Positions 1-10,425 of a stretch of 64,000 nucleotides of DNA are shown piece by piece (positions within the stretch are counted from its first letter, which is position 1; the number at the start of each line of letters is the position of its first letter). The position numbers and the translations under genes were made by a program. The stretch spans positions 61,214,529-61,278,528 of the forward strand of contig CM017562.1 of assembly GCA_007844125.1 (NCBI GenBank), given 5' to 3'. Source of the stretch: Sinonovacula constricta (taxonomy: Eukaryota > Mollusca > Bivalvia > Cardiida > Solecurtidae). Under the pieces are notes generated by a model that saw only the letters and a program-made list of their open reading frames with translations, was not told the origin of the DNA and did no database searches.

Positions 1-48
1 AAAAATAATATTGAGAGAATTGCTGTTGTTGTTGCTGTTTTTTGTGCT

Positions 49-56
49 TGATGATA

Positions 57-100
<44 letters not shown>
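49..100. repeat. (GAT)n microsatellite
   Basis: A run of about 16 GAT/TGA units lies about 110 bases upstream of the exon at 208. Gene B has a GAT-rich microsatellite in the matching intron (52,476-52,625), so this tract probably belongs to intron 4 of the same ancestral gene. The open frames across it are low-complexity artefacts. Confidence 0.9.
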
Positions 101-207
101 ATTGAAATAATGATCAGGATTAGAATAAAGATCATGACAAGAGGGAGGAAAAGGAGAAGGGGGAGGATTAAGAAAAAGACGATTGATAAATAATGATGAT
201 GTTGCAG

Positions 208-309
208 ATTATGGATTTCATCCAGCAGAAGGCCACAGATTATCCGGACAAGTTTGTTATCTACCCAATCGGAACGACGGCTAATGGTCGTCCTATCTAC
301 TGTGTGAAG
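208..309 (+). CDS. Carboxypeptidase gene D, isolated exon (exon-5 type)
   Basis: A 102-base, 34-codon open exon bounded by a TTGCAG acceptor and an AAG|GTAAAT donor, phase 0 at both ends, exactly as in exon 5 of genes A and B. It encodes the N-terminal helix and first strand of an M14A zinc carboxypeptidase catalytic domain (IMDFIQQKATDYPDKF, then IGTTANGRPIYCVK). No stop or frameshift is present. Exons 1-4 would lie left of the window. I find no exon 6-11 homologue before the remnants of a different copy at 9.66 kb, so D is either truncated or has lost its 3' part. Confidence 0.82.
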
Positions 310-539
310 GTAAATCTTGGTGTGACTCTTATCAGACAATCGGATGACATAGAAGTTATACACAGGCCGAATCTAAATATTTACAGTAGTAAACTTCTGG
401 TTACGTTGCTTTATACTGACTAATCTGTTTGTAGCGAATTCAAGATCATAACAAATAAAGGCTATAATTAAATATAGCAATCGAACATATTATAACGGTT
501 GTCAAATTTATAAGGTAGTATAACCTAATAAGGTAGTAT

Positions 540-790
540 AGAATGATGCCATTCACAATTGACACTGATTGCCTCTAACCTGAGCTGTTATGATAAATTC
601 GTCACACCACTGTGACGCAATTGTCGTCAAGTAAATACAAACATTCATTCATTTAGTGATGCAGTATTTTAAATAATTATGTTTTTAAACCTGGTGTTTC
701 TATGCATCTTTTCCATTGTTCTTTAATCCTTTCACATTACGTGGCTAGACTTAAAGGTCGTTCATGACAGTGAATAAAAAGAAAACTGTA
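540..790 (-). repeat. R1-type repeat, partial copy
   Basis: This stretch resembles 14,310-14,480: both contain AAATTCGTCACACCACTGTG-like and CATCTTTTCCATTGTTCTTTAA-like words in the same order. At 14.3 kb that sequence is continuous with the R1 core, so I take this as a truncated copy of the same element. Boundaries are uncertain. No coding sequence is recognisable. Confidence 0.5.
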
Positions 791-1009
791 CTTGCTGCGG
801 AATGTTCAGTTAAACTTTTGTAATTTAAACATACTTAACATAATTCTTAACACAGTGTCTATATTACAAATAAATTTCCATATATGTTTAAAAGAGTTAA
901 GAAGTCATTGAAAACCTTAATAGCTTGTGTTTTCATACTGATATATATTTCAAAACAACGAAACACCGAGGTCGTTGTTGAAACAATATATGGATTATTC
1001 ACAATACTG

Positions 1010-1180
1010 AAATTAATCATCCCACCAACAGTATTTCAGTTATTTGAAGACCGTGTCAACTTGAAATAGATATATCCTTGCCATTTTAACGACTTTGGAA
1101 CATCGCTGCCCTGGACCAAATCGGGGCACTTTCGTAATTTGAGCCGACTTTCCACTGATGGCATACCGGATCCGAAATAT
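1010..1180 (-). mobile_element. SINE-like element, 3' part
   Basis: The stretch shares the words CCACCAACAGTATTTCAGTTAT and CCATTTTAACGACTT, in order, with the better preserved SINE at 16,690-17,010. The tRNA-related head is not recognisable here. It forms the left end of a 1.2-kb block that is repeated at 16.7-17.8 kb. Confidence 0.55.
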
Positions 1181-1279
1181 AAAAGTAAATAATCCGTCAT
1201 GTCATAGAAGTAGGTACAAACGATTCCCTTGGAAAGTGTGATCTCGTTGTTTAGAAATACTGCTATTACATGAATTAAA

Positions 1280-1686
1280 GGTGGTATCCAACAGTTTGGA
1301 CATATACTTTTTTGTCTCAGTTATTCCAAAAAATAATTTTGACATGAAATGATCCCACGAAATGCTGCCTATTGTTGTCCAACATGTATATGGAATGTGA
1401 AGCATATCACTCACTCGTTATTACAAACACGTGTTTCATATCCGAGCCACGTTGCTCAGTTGGCTATTTTTAACAAAGAAAACTTTGCGACCACTTACTT
1501 ATTCAAGTTATAGTTTTATCCGGGTAATATACTATGACATCGATATCTTGTTTGGAAAGAATGAGCGTTTTAATCATTTCTTTTTTAACAATTGAGTTTG
1601 TTACACTACAGTAGTATAAATTTACGTAAAAGTTATGCCCAAACAGGCATACATTTAATATATTGTTACATTTATTTGACACCACG
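1280..1686 (-). mobile_element. R2 TIR element (copy inside the 1-kb block)
   Basis: Compared with the homologous block at 17.0-17.2 kb, about 400 bases are inserted here, starting with AAAGGTGGTATCCAACAG and ending just before GTAAGTTCTGGAGGGTAAA. The insert resembles the R2 copy at 39,402-39,878, including a shared TATCCGAGCCACG-like word. The presence/absence comparison between the two blocks defines the insertion well; the right terminal repeat is weak. Confidence 0.6.
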
Positions 1687-2199
1687 TAAGTTCTGGAGGG
1701 TAAATCGGATCGATAATTTAAGAGAATACTATATTATAGATAGTTAGAATAATCTCAAGCAAGCGTGACTTTAAAATGATATTTCTATAATAAGTAATTA
1801 GACTGCATAATAGGGACTTCAATACATTCACGCTGTGTACTTTTGGTCTACTCCCATCTGGTCTGCTATGAAATTCCTATTACCTCTTTAGTGAAAATTT
1901 GATTTGGTTTAATCCTATTTCGTCTACTCCCAATCAAGTCTGTGTTAAAAATTAGTCACGTATACCTATTAAAATCCGAAAAGGTAGCGATATTAAAAGT
2001 TGCTTTACCTAATAAACATGTATAGATGATGACATATGTCGAAGTTTTTAATAGAACATACAATATTACGTTAACCATATATTATTTATGTAATATAATT
2101 ACAAATATTGTACAAGTTGCAACGTTTTATTTTTTAAGATTACGATTGTCCACATCTTTCACACATTTACTCGGTGTTGATGGTTATTTTTATTTTTAT

Positions 2200-2984
2200 T
2201 AATATGTAGTCCTAAGATCGTGTAATAAAACGCTGAATGATATACCTAACGCAAACTGTCCGTCCATCAGAACTCATGATAGTTTTGGATTACATCCGAA
2301 ATCATGAATTTTCATCTGTGTAATTTTGATAGGACCTTTTCTTATTTACCTTTTAACTGCAAAGCAATGAAAGTTTAAAGTACAAAACTTGTCTAATACT
2401 TCTAAAGAATTTTTATAGAACAAAATGGTTAATTGCCATTGTATAGTACAATATGACGGGCTTTCAACATAACTTATAGGTCAAATATAAAATAAATGTA
2501 TATTACAAAAGGTCTTTTAAATATACAAAGCATGCTTTGAAATCCAACATGAAGCTAGGCACCATATGCTCAAAACTTACTGTAGACTTTTTTCACCCCT
2601 AAAGCGAATAGCTATAGTCGCTCGAATCATGAACCTTAATATCCGTTAAGACTTAGCCAAGAAGCGTCAATATCATTATTAGTAAATAAACAAATAACTT
2701 GATAGGGAATGAAAATCTAATTTGCATTTAAAATCAATAATTCTCTCATTATCAATGATCGAACGATATATTTATTCTGTAGACAATGGCAGCATATATG
2801 AAATAAAACAAAAGTGCATATGATTGAAACAAAAATAATGTATGAAATAAATAATTAGTTCATATCAATAAACATAGCATTTCAAGAATAACCCCACCTC
2901 ACCCCCAAAAAACATTAAAACAACAACAAAACAAACAACAAAAAAACCTAAAACAAACAACAACAACTCTTATTGTCACTATGG

Positions 2985-3079
<95 letters not shown>

Positions 3080-3807
3080 AACACCAATATTTCAAGAACT
3101 AAAGAAAGTAATTAATTAGACAAGTAAATGAAGCGTGTTTAAAAGAAATATGTTTGATATGCAAATTTAAATAGCAATACTAAGCAGATAATATAACATT
3201 TAGAGTAAGGTTAAGAACCAAATGTACTCAAAATAAATAGGTAGGATTTTGTAACTAAGCTTGAAGTTTCTGCATGACATATGGCCTCTTGTACATTGTG
3301 GTTAATTGTTCCATAAAGTGCACATGAACTTTTCTATAACCTTTGACTTTCGGATGGAGAGACGAACTCTCTTCTTACAGGTAAACCCATTGATTGGTCC
3401 CACACACCGGGACTAGTTTACGAAAATTGCCCTTAAACAATATGAGCTATAGCAAAACAAGATTCAGCAAAAGTCCGATCCGTTTTTGTGCCCAATATGA
3501 GTTTGAATGAGACCACACATTTAAATCATAATAAAGACACAATGACGTTGAACAATAGACCTAACTAGGAACCTTGTATGTATGGGAGGCGGTTTGTTAT
3601 GTTGAATGCATTTATCTTTGCATGAAATGCCAAGGGCAGAATTAATCTAAATATTTTATTCTTACCAAAACATTATATTGTGTTTTACCAAGGCGAAGGG
3701 ATTTTTACAGATGTATTACCCACTAACAGTTTCCATGTTTTGACGTAACATAGATTCTATGTTATATATTGCACCAGTAAACAATAAGAATATATGAAAA
3801 AGTCCTA
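2200..3807. other. No gene recognised
   Basis: AT-rich sequence with no exon-like pattern matching the carboxypeptidase or EGF families. Apart from the (TA)n tract at 2,987, I see no repeat shared with the rest of the window. Confidence 0.5.
2987..3077. repeat. (TA)n microsatellite, about 91 bp
   Basis: An uninterrupted AT dinucleotide run. The minus-strand open frame of alternating Tyr and Ile across it is an artefact of the repeat. Confidence 0.97.
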
Positions 3808-3990
3808 CCAGCATTGCAACATATACCAAAATTTGAAAAGGCACAGGACAAAGGTATTCACATGCAAGCCCAATGTAAAAGTAACACCAAATCTGTGATT
3901 AGTCATTTAACATCAAGAGCAAACTCAACAGTTACCGTCTTGGAACAGTCAGTCAGCAAAAGGGACCAACTTGGGTGCTTAAAAATTCTT
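3808..3990 (+). repeat. R1 dispersed repeat, + orientation
   Basis: The copy runs from GCAACATATACCAAAATTTG through AAAGGCACAGGACAAAG and AATGTAAAAGTAACA to the R1 core CTTGGAACAGTCAGTCAGCA and GGGTGCTTAA. The order matches 47,645-47,830. The 76-aa frame inside it is non-coding by this comparison. Confidence 0.7.
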
Positions 3991-4078
3991 GACTCATCTG
4001 TATTAAGGATTACCTTATGTTTGACCACAGAAGACATACCATAAAAGAGAAATAGTCCTTATATGTACCCATGCAATA

Positions 4079-4145
4079 AGTTTGTTTATTTATTGGATTT
4101 ACCGTCCCACCAACAGTATTGCAGTTATCTGGAGACAGTCCAATG
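4079..4145 (-). mobile_element. SINE tail fragment
   Basis: TTTGTTTATTTATTGG followed by CCCACCAACAGTATTGCAGT and GGAGACAGTCC matches the 3' region of the SINE at 16,690-17,010. Confidence 0.5.
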
Positions 4146-5559
4146 AAAGAAAACGTACAACTTTCATTAGCAGGATAAGATCATTCGCAGTATCAAATGT
4201 CTCAAATATCAAACTAAAACCATCCTTACTATGTTTGACCTGTTCTGTCCATCGCAAATCGAATTATTTCGGCAAAATTTGAATATTTCAGTGGAATCTT
4301 TACGACAATAACCAGACTGATAAGTAAAAATGTTACCTGGTTGTTCTTTGAAGGGAAACAGTCAACTCGATCATTGATGACGCTTTCCAAAACCTGAGCA
4401 AACACACGTGAAATAGAAGCTGGTTATAGTTGCCAGCATCAGCCTTATCGTTGCCAATTTTACCAGGTACAAGTATCTGAATGATTGACATATTCATTAC
4501 GATAAAAAAATAAATAGATGAAAAATGTGCAATATAAGAAACAGAATCCTTGACAGACAATAAAGCTTGTATTATCTAGTTTGACACCTCTCTCAGAATA
4601 TAAGTTAACAAAGAACGTAATGCCATATTTGCTAATACATTTTGTTAATTTCCCGATATGTTAACTGGCCACAGATGAATAAACAATTAAATCGAGATAA
4701 TATGCAACTCTTTAGTTTTTCAAGGCGTATTCCTGGTTTCAAACTAAGTTTGCTGAATGACTGACACTTCTTAGATTGCATACTAACTATTCAATTTCTC
4801 TACACATATTTTGAGATATTCTTACTTTCATTAAGAGAAATTTTCGAAAAGTCCACAAATCACTGGCAAACACCTTCATCAAGAGTACACTTCAGCACAA
4901 TAATAATTTAACCAAATCACGAGGCCAGGTTTCAAAACAATTATTCTAATCATGACCGTATTCATGCGGCTATATTAGTACCTGGAAAATTATTTTCTCT
5001 GAGAATCCATCTATTCTTTCCGTTATATAAGAAGCTTCATCCATTTCTCTAGAGGATTGCGTTGGTTTCAAAAAAGATCTTTGCTGCATGCAAGAAAAAA
5101 TTCTATCGTGCATGTTGGCATAAAAGGTCTTACCGCAAATATTAAATTTGAAATATCACAAGACGAAAGCACATAAAGTAAATGTAAAAGTGACGTTAAG
5201 GTTACTGGATAGTGACAAATTTGTTAGTTGCAATCACTCCGAAAAGTTTAGTATAGTTTTTATATGAGCTGTAGATTATAAAAGAAAAATAATAATAAAA
5301 AAAATCAGTGGGCTACCATTGAAATAATCATTTTATTGCCTCATGTGTATGGTTGATGTAAACAAGCAATGTTGCCATTTTTAGACATTAACTTTATTAT
5401 ATCATATCAACTACATTTTTGTAAAAAAAGGTAAACAAGCCTATATGGCAGTTTCTATCATTCAGCACAAATAAAGCTTTCATTTAAAAACAAACAAGGC
5501 TATCCCTGAAGTGATAATTACAAAAATATCTCATAATAAATAAAAATAAAATAATTAAT
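4146..5559. other. No gene recognised
   Basis: AT-rich sequence without recognisable exons, and no mobile element I can delimit. The last ~250 bases (5,300-5,545) are A/T-rich and may be a very diverged unit of the tandem array that follows. Confidence 0.4.
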
Positions 5560-6180
5560 TTAACTTAAAAAATATAGAAAAACTATCAGAAAATACTTAA
5601 TTTAGATGCAGAGTTCTTTAAACTTCACATATAGATAGAACTTTTTATTCTGGTTAAAGTAAATACAAAAAATGTATGTGTTACCATGCAAACTGAAGAG
5701 CTATGGCTTGTCAAATATTAAAAAATAATATTTTTAATAAAAATATGCATAAAATATCACCTATTTTTTATTTGAAATGCAGTAGTCTTAACACTTTACA
5801 CATAGATAGAAATAATTTTGTTGTACATATAAAAAACAAAAAAGGTAAATTTTACCTTGTAAAATTTAAGAATTCGAACTTATAATATGTAAAAAATACA
5901 ATTTAAAAAATTGTAAAATATCAAAAATATCAATCATATTTTTTCTTTTAATGCACCGGTCTGAACACTTAACATATAGGTAGAACACATTTTGCTGAAT
6001 AAATCAACAACAAAAAAGGTAGATTTTTTTTGGTAAAAATCAGGATGAAAGCTGGTCAAATATATAAAAAAATATATATATATATTTTGCAACAAACTAA
6101 ATACACAAACTTGCATACGTTTTGGATTTAGTTGCAAAAGTCTCAATACAGTACATAGAAAAAAACAGTTATCATTATAT
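5560..6180. repeat. Diverged ~172-bp tandem repeat, 3-4 units
   Basis: The landmark ACTTCACATATAGATAGAA recurs in diverged form near 5,623, 5,793, 5,968 and 6,150, about 170-180 bases apart, each followed by a GGTA(A/G)A-T-rich word and an A-rich tract. The units are very AT-rich and clearly diverged from one another. A satellite-like origin is possible. Confidence 0.6.
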
Positions 6181-6394
6181 GATACATTTCTTTCCAAAAC
6201 CAGATTCATGCAAATCTACAAACAAGAAAAGTGGCAGAGCCACTATAGGATACCCCCGTGTCCTATTGGAGAAATTTAAGGTGCAGCATAACGCCGTGAA
6301 TGTGGGATAGTTCAAATCTCAACAAATCTGCGCGATCGTCTGCGCAGACGCTCCAAATTCGTCACTATACACTAGCCTTAACACAGACACGAGA

Positions 6395-6440
6395 CAAACC
6401 AACAGTTGCTGCCTTGGAACGGTCAGTCGGCAAAAGTAAC
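6395..6440 (+). repeat. R1 core fragment, + orientation
   Basis: ACCAACAGTTGCTGCCTTGG followed by AACGGTCAGTCGGCAAAAG matches the R1 core; flanking R1 sequence is not clear beyond ACACGAGACAAACCAACAG on the left. Confidence 0.65.
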
Positions 6441-7039
6441 GTCTGCGTTAGATTTATTTATTGAACTTTTGATTCAGTTTTGTCGACTAAAGTTTGACCC
6501 TATTTCTTAACCAATTGTACCACAGTCCAAGTAATTTATGAATTCTTTTACAATATTGAACAAACCGGTTTATGAATGCTATCTGTCTGATATTTATGAT
6601 TGCGGTCTGCATTATGTACCATGTAACAGCTAAGAAAACTGAAAACAGAAAACAAGTTTTAGCGGTTATCTAGGACTGATTACATAATAATAATCTACTA
6701 AAACAATGCCTACCGATGTGATAATATGTGTCTATAAGAATTACATACCATATTTCACATCTACACCTACGCATTACATTGAAGATGTTGATACTGTTTG
6801 AAGGGTTGCGGTTTGTGACTATTTTACAGTACAACATAGATCTTTTATATCTATTAATTAAATGCGATTCCTAACTATCCTTTTTCTCAAATGCCAGTTA
6901 CTAGGGAAATTACACTTACTGACTCTTAAGGTCGAATTGTGTGTCTAAAATGAGATTTACGACTGACAATGTTGACTACGGGCTTACATTCATTGTTTAA
7001 TTTGGATCACAATGCACGGTAATAGTTGACGGGATGTTG

Positions 7040-7230
7040 TTATTTCCACTGTTTGTTTGCTAGAAAAACCTTCAGGAAGTGCGAGGTTGGAGCGCTCCAC
7101 AAACTAGGTTTAAGCATCCCAGTTGGCCCTTTTACCGATTGACCGTTCCAAGGCGGTAAATGATGGTTTTTCTTTATGGGTGTTATGTCTCGTCTCTGTG
7201 TTTTTGTCAAATTTGCATTTACCTTGTTTG
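7040..7230 (-). repeat. R1 dispersed repeat, - orientation
   Basis: CTAGAAAAACCTTCAGGAAG, GCGAGGTTGGAGCGCTCCAC, TTTAAGCATCCCAGTTGG and GACCGTTCCAAGGCGGTAA form the reverse complement of the copy at 18,050-18,215. This is one of the clearest copies. Confidence 0.75.
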
Positions 7231-9659
7231 CCTTTGCCTACTGGTAGATAAAATTTAAATATCTGAGAACATTTTGATAGGACATTTTCTTATTTACCTA
7301 TTGTTAAATATTAATTAGATTTCTGTAAAACCATTTATTTTCTCCAGGCATTTTTTACCTTAGTCCCAACAGTTTTAAATTCTATGTGGTTTACAAATCC
7401 CACTTAAACTAATGTGTATATTAAATTCAGCAGCTATTAATACGAAAAAACAACAATAGAAAGTCAAAGACAAAAAAGTAATAAAACCAAAAGTAATTCG
7501 TTTGACTTTTGTTAAAATCCTGCCTCTTCCATGGCCGTTAAGGTCTCTGCTGATGGTGCCATTGAACGCAACTAGTGTTATGATTATGACAGCCTTCAAC
7601 CGGTGCTTATCAGTTTATTTGGATTAATGTCAGGTCAAATGAAGTTCAGTTGTTTTGGTCAAATTTCGACGCGTGTCTTTCAAGGCTGCAGTGCTCACAT
7701 GACTTTGTTTGTCCTTTTATGTATCATATTGTTCCAGTTTTGAACTGTTTTGTATCAAATATTCTGACAATTTAAAGGTTTAAATATTTTAATTAAACAC
7801 AAGTCTATGAAGTATTTCAACTGGAATTGCTACGAAAAAGGTTCAATATAGGAGCATAAAATGTGAGTTATTTACTTGATTTTGAAGCCAGAAAATGCCG
7901 CTAAGCCTGTATCAAATTGACCCACATTGGTAGAAATTACCGATTGAACCAATATAGTAATCTAAACAATAAATGTTTCCCTCTTACACCTATTCTAGTG
8001 ATTAGTATTATTAAGGAGACCAACTATTCAACTTTGAATTTAAACTTTTTTAAAACTAATTTGAGAGTGGCTATATGTATTTATTTTATGTTGTTTTTAT
8101 TATTTTTATTAATAATTCAAGGTTTGTATGTATTTAATACATATGATTTACAACAACACTTTTTAGAATTATTTGGCAACACTAAAATAGCAAGACTGTG
8201 CGTTGTGAGTTTCGTAAAATTGTAATCATTTAAATTAAGAAGGTGTTTACATGACATTTTTACGACCGGATTATGTTTATGTACTTCTGGCATATTATTC
8301 TTTCTTTTTCTGTTTTTATTTGTTATTTTATGTACATTATCAAGTTATGAAATCTGTATGTACATTAATGTATAAAACAAGTTATTGGCAGAAATAAAGG
8401 AGTTTATTTTAATTAAGCTTATAATGCTGACAAAAATATAACAACAGTGAGCCAGCTGTTGTCTAGAATATAAATGGTTCACAGTTGTTTCCCCGGAACT
8501 GCTTGACCAGATATGCAATAATGCTACTGATCTCGATAATAAGGTCAAAACTTTCAGGTCTTAATCATGGAACCTTGCATGTGACTAATATATGATTACT
8601 TTCTTTAAATTGACATATATATTTATTTTTAATAGAAAATAACGCCTTAGTGTCAAAAATCCCAATTAATTTTAGAGTCCATATTCGTATTAAATTTAAT
8701 CACGAAGGTAATTGTCCCGAGTGATTAATTCTATACAAATATTAACCAAATAATAAAGTTATATAAAATTAAAATCGAACTCTTATGTTGGTTCCAAGCT
8801 AATCAATGACCATGATGGATTATTTCCATTATAACAACAACAGCGATATTTTCTAAACTTACTTTCCCCATCCTTGAAAGCATGGTCGTTATCTGCATTT
8901 TAAGTACATTTGATATTATATAATTATTGTCTTATTGTATAAGACTTGGTAGGACCAGTTTATCCAAGTGAACCGGAACTAGTATTGCAATCAGTAGATC
9001 GTCGGCTGGAAGTACGACGGGCTCCGGGTTCGATTTTGGGCTGCGACATATCACAGTCTTTAAAAAGGGTAGTGGTGTAGCTCCTTTGCTTACGATTTGG
9101 CTCGGTGTCAGTATGTGTATGAAAATGAAATCAGAACAGATATTCACGGCATGCTGTAACAGCGAAGGAAGCCCTATATGTGCTCTTAGTGGACAAGATC
9201 TACATATAGTGAAATACTCTTAGTGGAACGATAACCCGATAATCAATTAACCAAGTAACCTTTTAAATGAAACTTTCACACAACGCAGCTCAGCAAGTAA
9301 GAAAACAAGTTTTAACCGTGTGATAATTTTTTTGCCATTTCGTACATGTCATTTTCTGAATAAATCTAGTGAAATTTGGGAAGTTTGAAGTCTAGTGTTG
9401 TTTCACATTGCCTAGATCTATTTATGCTCTTAAATATATGGTTAGATCTTATCCTGCTAGTAAGTGTTTGTCATTCTCACATATTTGCATGCAATATTTG
9501 CAACATTTACTAATGTACTAATTAAAAGGCCATTTGAAAGGAAAAAAGCAATGACAAGTATTTTATAAATTTCTTCTTTGTTTAAAGAGATGAAATTGAT
9601 AATGTCAGATTCATGATCAACACTTTGAATGGCTTTTTGTTGTAACGTGCTACAAGTGC
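7231..9659. other. No gene recognised; exon 1 of copy C not found here
   Basis: Open frames up to 102 codons occur (7,917-8,225) but are AT-rich, unsupported by splice context and unlike any family I know. I searched for a signal-peptide exon of the carboxypeptidase type upstream of the remnant at 9,660 and found none. Confidence 0.4.
8981..9047 (+). repeat. tRNA-like relic (SINE head or tRNA pseudogene)
   Basis: An A-box-like word (AGTATTGCAATCAGTAGATC) is followed about 30 bases later by a B-box-like word (GGGTTCGATTTTGGG). The stem pairing is poor, so this is not a functional tRNA gene as read. Confidence 0.35.
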
Positions 9660-9730
9660 GAAATAATATCATTGACTGCAGAGACCGCATCCCAGCTTCA
9701 GCTGTTGAAGGCGTTGGTAGCGAATGAATA
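9660..9730 (+). pseudogene. Copy C, exon-2 remnant (propeptide)
   Basis: The stretch ATTGACTGCAGAGACCGCAT, then CCAGCTTCAGCTGTTGAAGG, matches exon 2 of gene B (TVTAETAPQLQLLQ). The normal GATAT|GTAAG end is replaced by AATGAATAAGTG, which destroys the donor and gives stops. Confidence 0.8.
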
Positions 9731-9829
9731 AGTGAGATTTAAGTCATTTATTATCACATGCATATGTCTGAGAATGTAAATATTGTTCTACTATTTTATG
9801 TCATTGTTAATATAACAATTGTAATTGCG

Positions 9830-10160
9830 AACACAATGGACTTTGGTTCCTCAATTCCATCTTCACATGAACAGGGTGCTACCACCATTTACTCTTCTCT
9901 GGTCATTTTTTTCTTAATTCAAGAAGTTAATTTCATTGACAATGAACAAGTTTTGTGTAGTGCTTCTAGCCGAAATAATACCTCATTCTCTCTTTAAAAC
10001 ACTATTTTAAATGACGTCAGTGCTTTCGTCATAACTTATCAAAGAAAACATCAGCGATTGGACAATTGTCTTTCAAATAGATAAGTTTTCTTTTCATTGC
10101 TTGCATTTGAGAAACCCTCTGTAACCGGTTTAAGCATCCCAATCGGTCCTATTGAAGAAA
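9830..10160 (-). repeat. R1 dispersed repeat, long - copy
   Basis: Collinear with 14,490-14,830: TCAATTCCATCTTCACATGA, CGAAATAATACC, ATGACGTCA, TTTCGTCATAACTTAT, CATTGCTTGCATTTGAGAAA, then CCGGTTTAAGCATCCCAATC. It lies between exon remnants 2 and 3 of copy C, in what would be intron 2. The 79-aa frame at 9,758-9,997 lies largely in this repeat. Confidence 0.7.
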
Positions 10161-10321
10161 ATCAATTAATTAGCTCTAAGGAAAAGGGTAAAATCTTTAA
10201 GATGTTGTAAATATTGTTGTCTCGTTTGTTTACCATCTTCTATGATGTCTATGTTACTTAAAGCCACCTGTATAACTGACGCTTTTAATAATTCTCAGAT
10301 GAGTCCACACCTTAAGAGACC

Positions 10322-10425
10322 TTAAGACATGTTGGTCTCCGGCTCAGACTTCTCTGAAGTTCGACATCTGCTACAGGACTTTGAAATGAAGGTGACAGTT
10401 TTGGACGTCAAGACTGTGCAATATT
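10322..10425 (+). pseudogene. Copy C, exon-3 remnant (propeptide)
   Basis: CATGTTGGTCTCCGGCTCAG, then ACTTCTCTGAAGTTCGACA and GAAGGTGACAG, corresponds to the propeptide segment DIFVSGLDFPELHNRLQ...FEVTS of gene B. The 5' third of the exon (DFWTGPFLRKPS) and a clear donor are missing. Confidence 0.75.

Larger units (their letters stand above)
1010..2200 (+). repeat. Diverged 1.2-kb block, copy 1 of 2
   Basis: Collinear with 16,690-17,820. Shared words in order include the SINE tail, ATAATCCGTC, ACAAACGATTCC, ACTGCTATTA, GTAAGTTCTGGAGGGTAAA, GCGTGAC, TATTTCGTCTACTCCC-like text and GATTGTCCACAT. In gene D this block follows exon 5; in copy C it precedes exon 6, so it may be retained intron-5 DNA of the duplicated carboxypeptidase gene. 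Confidence 0.6.
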
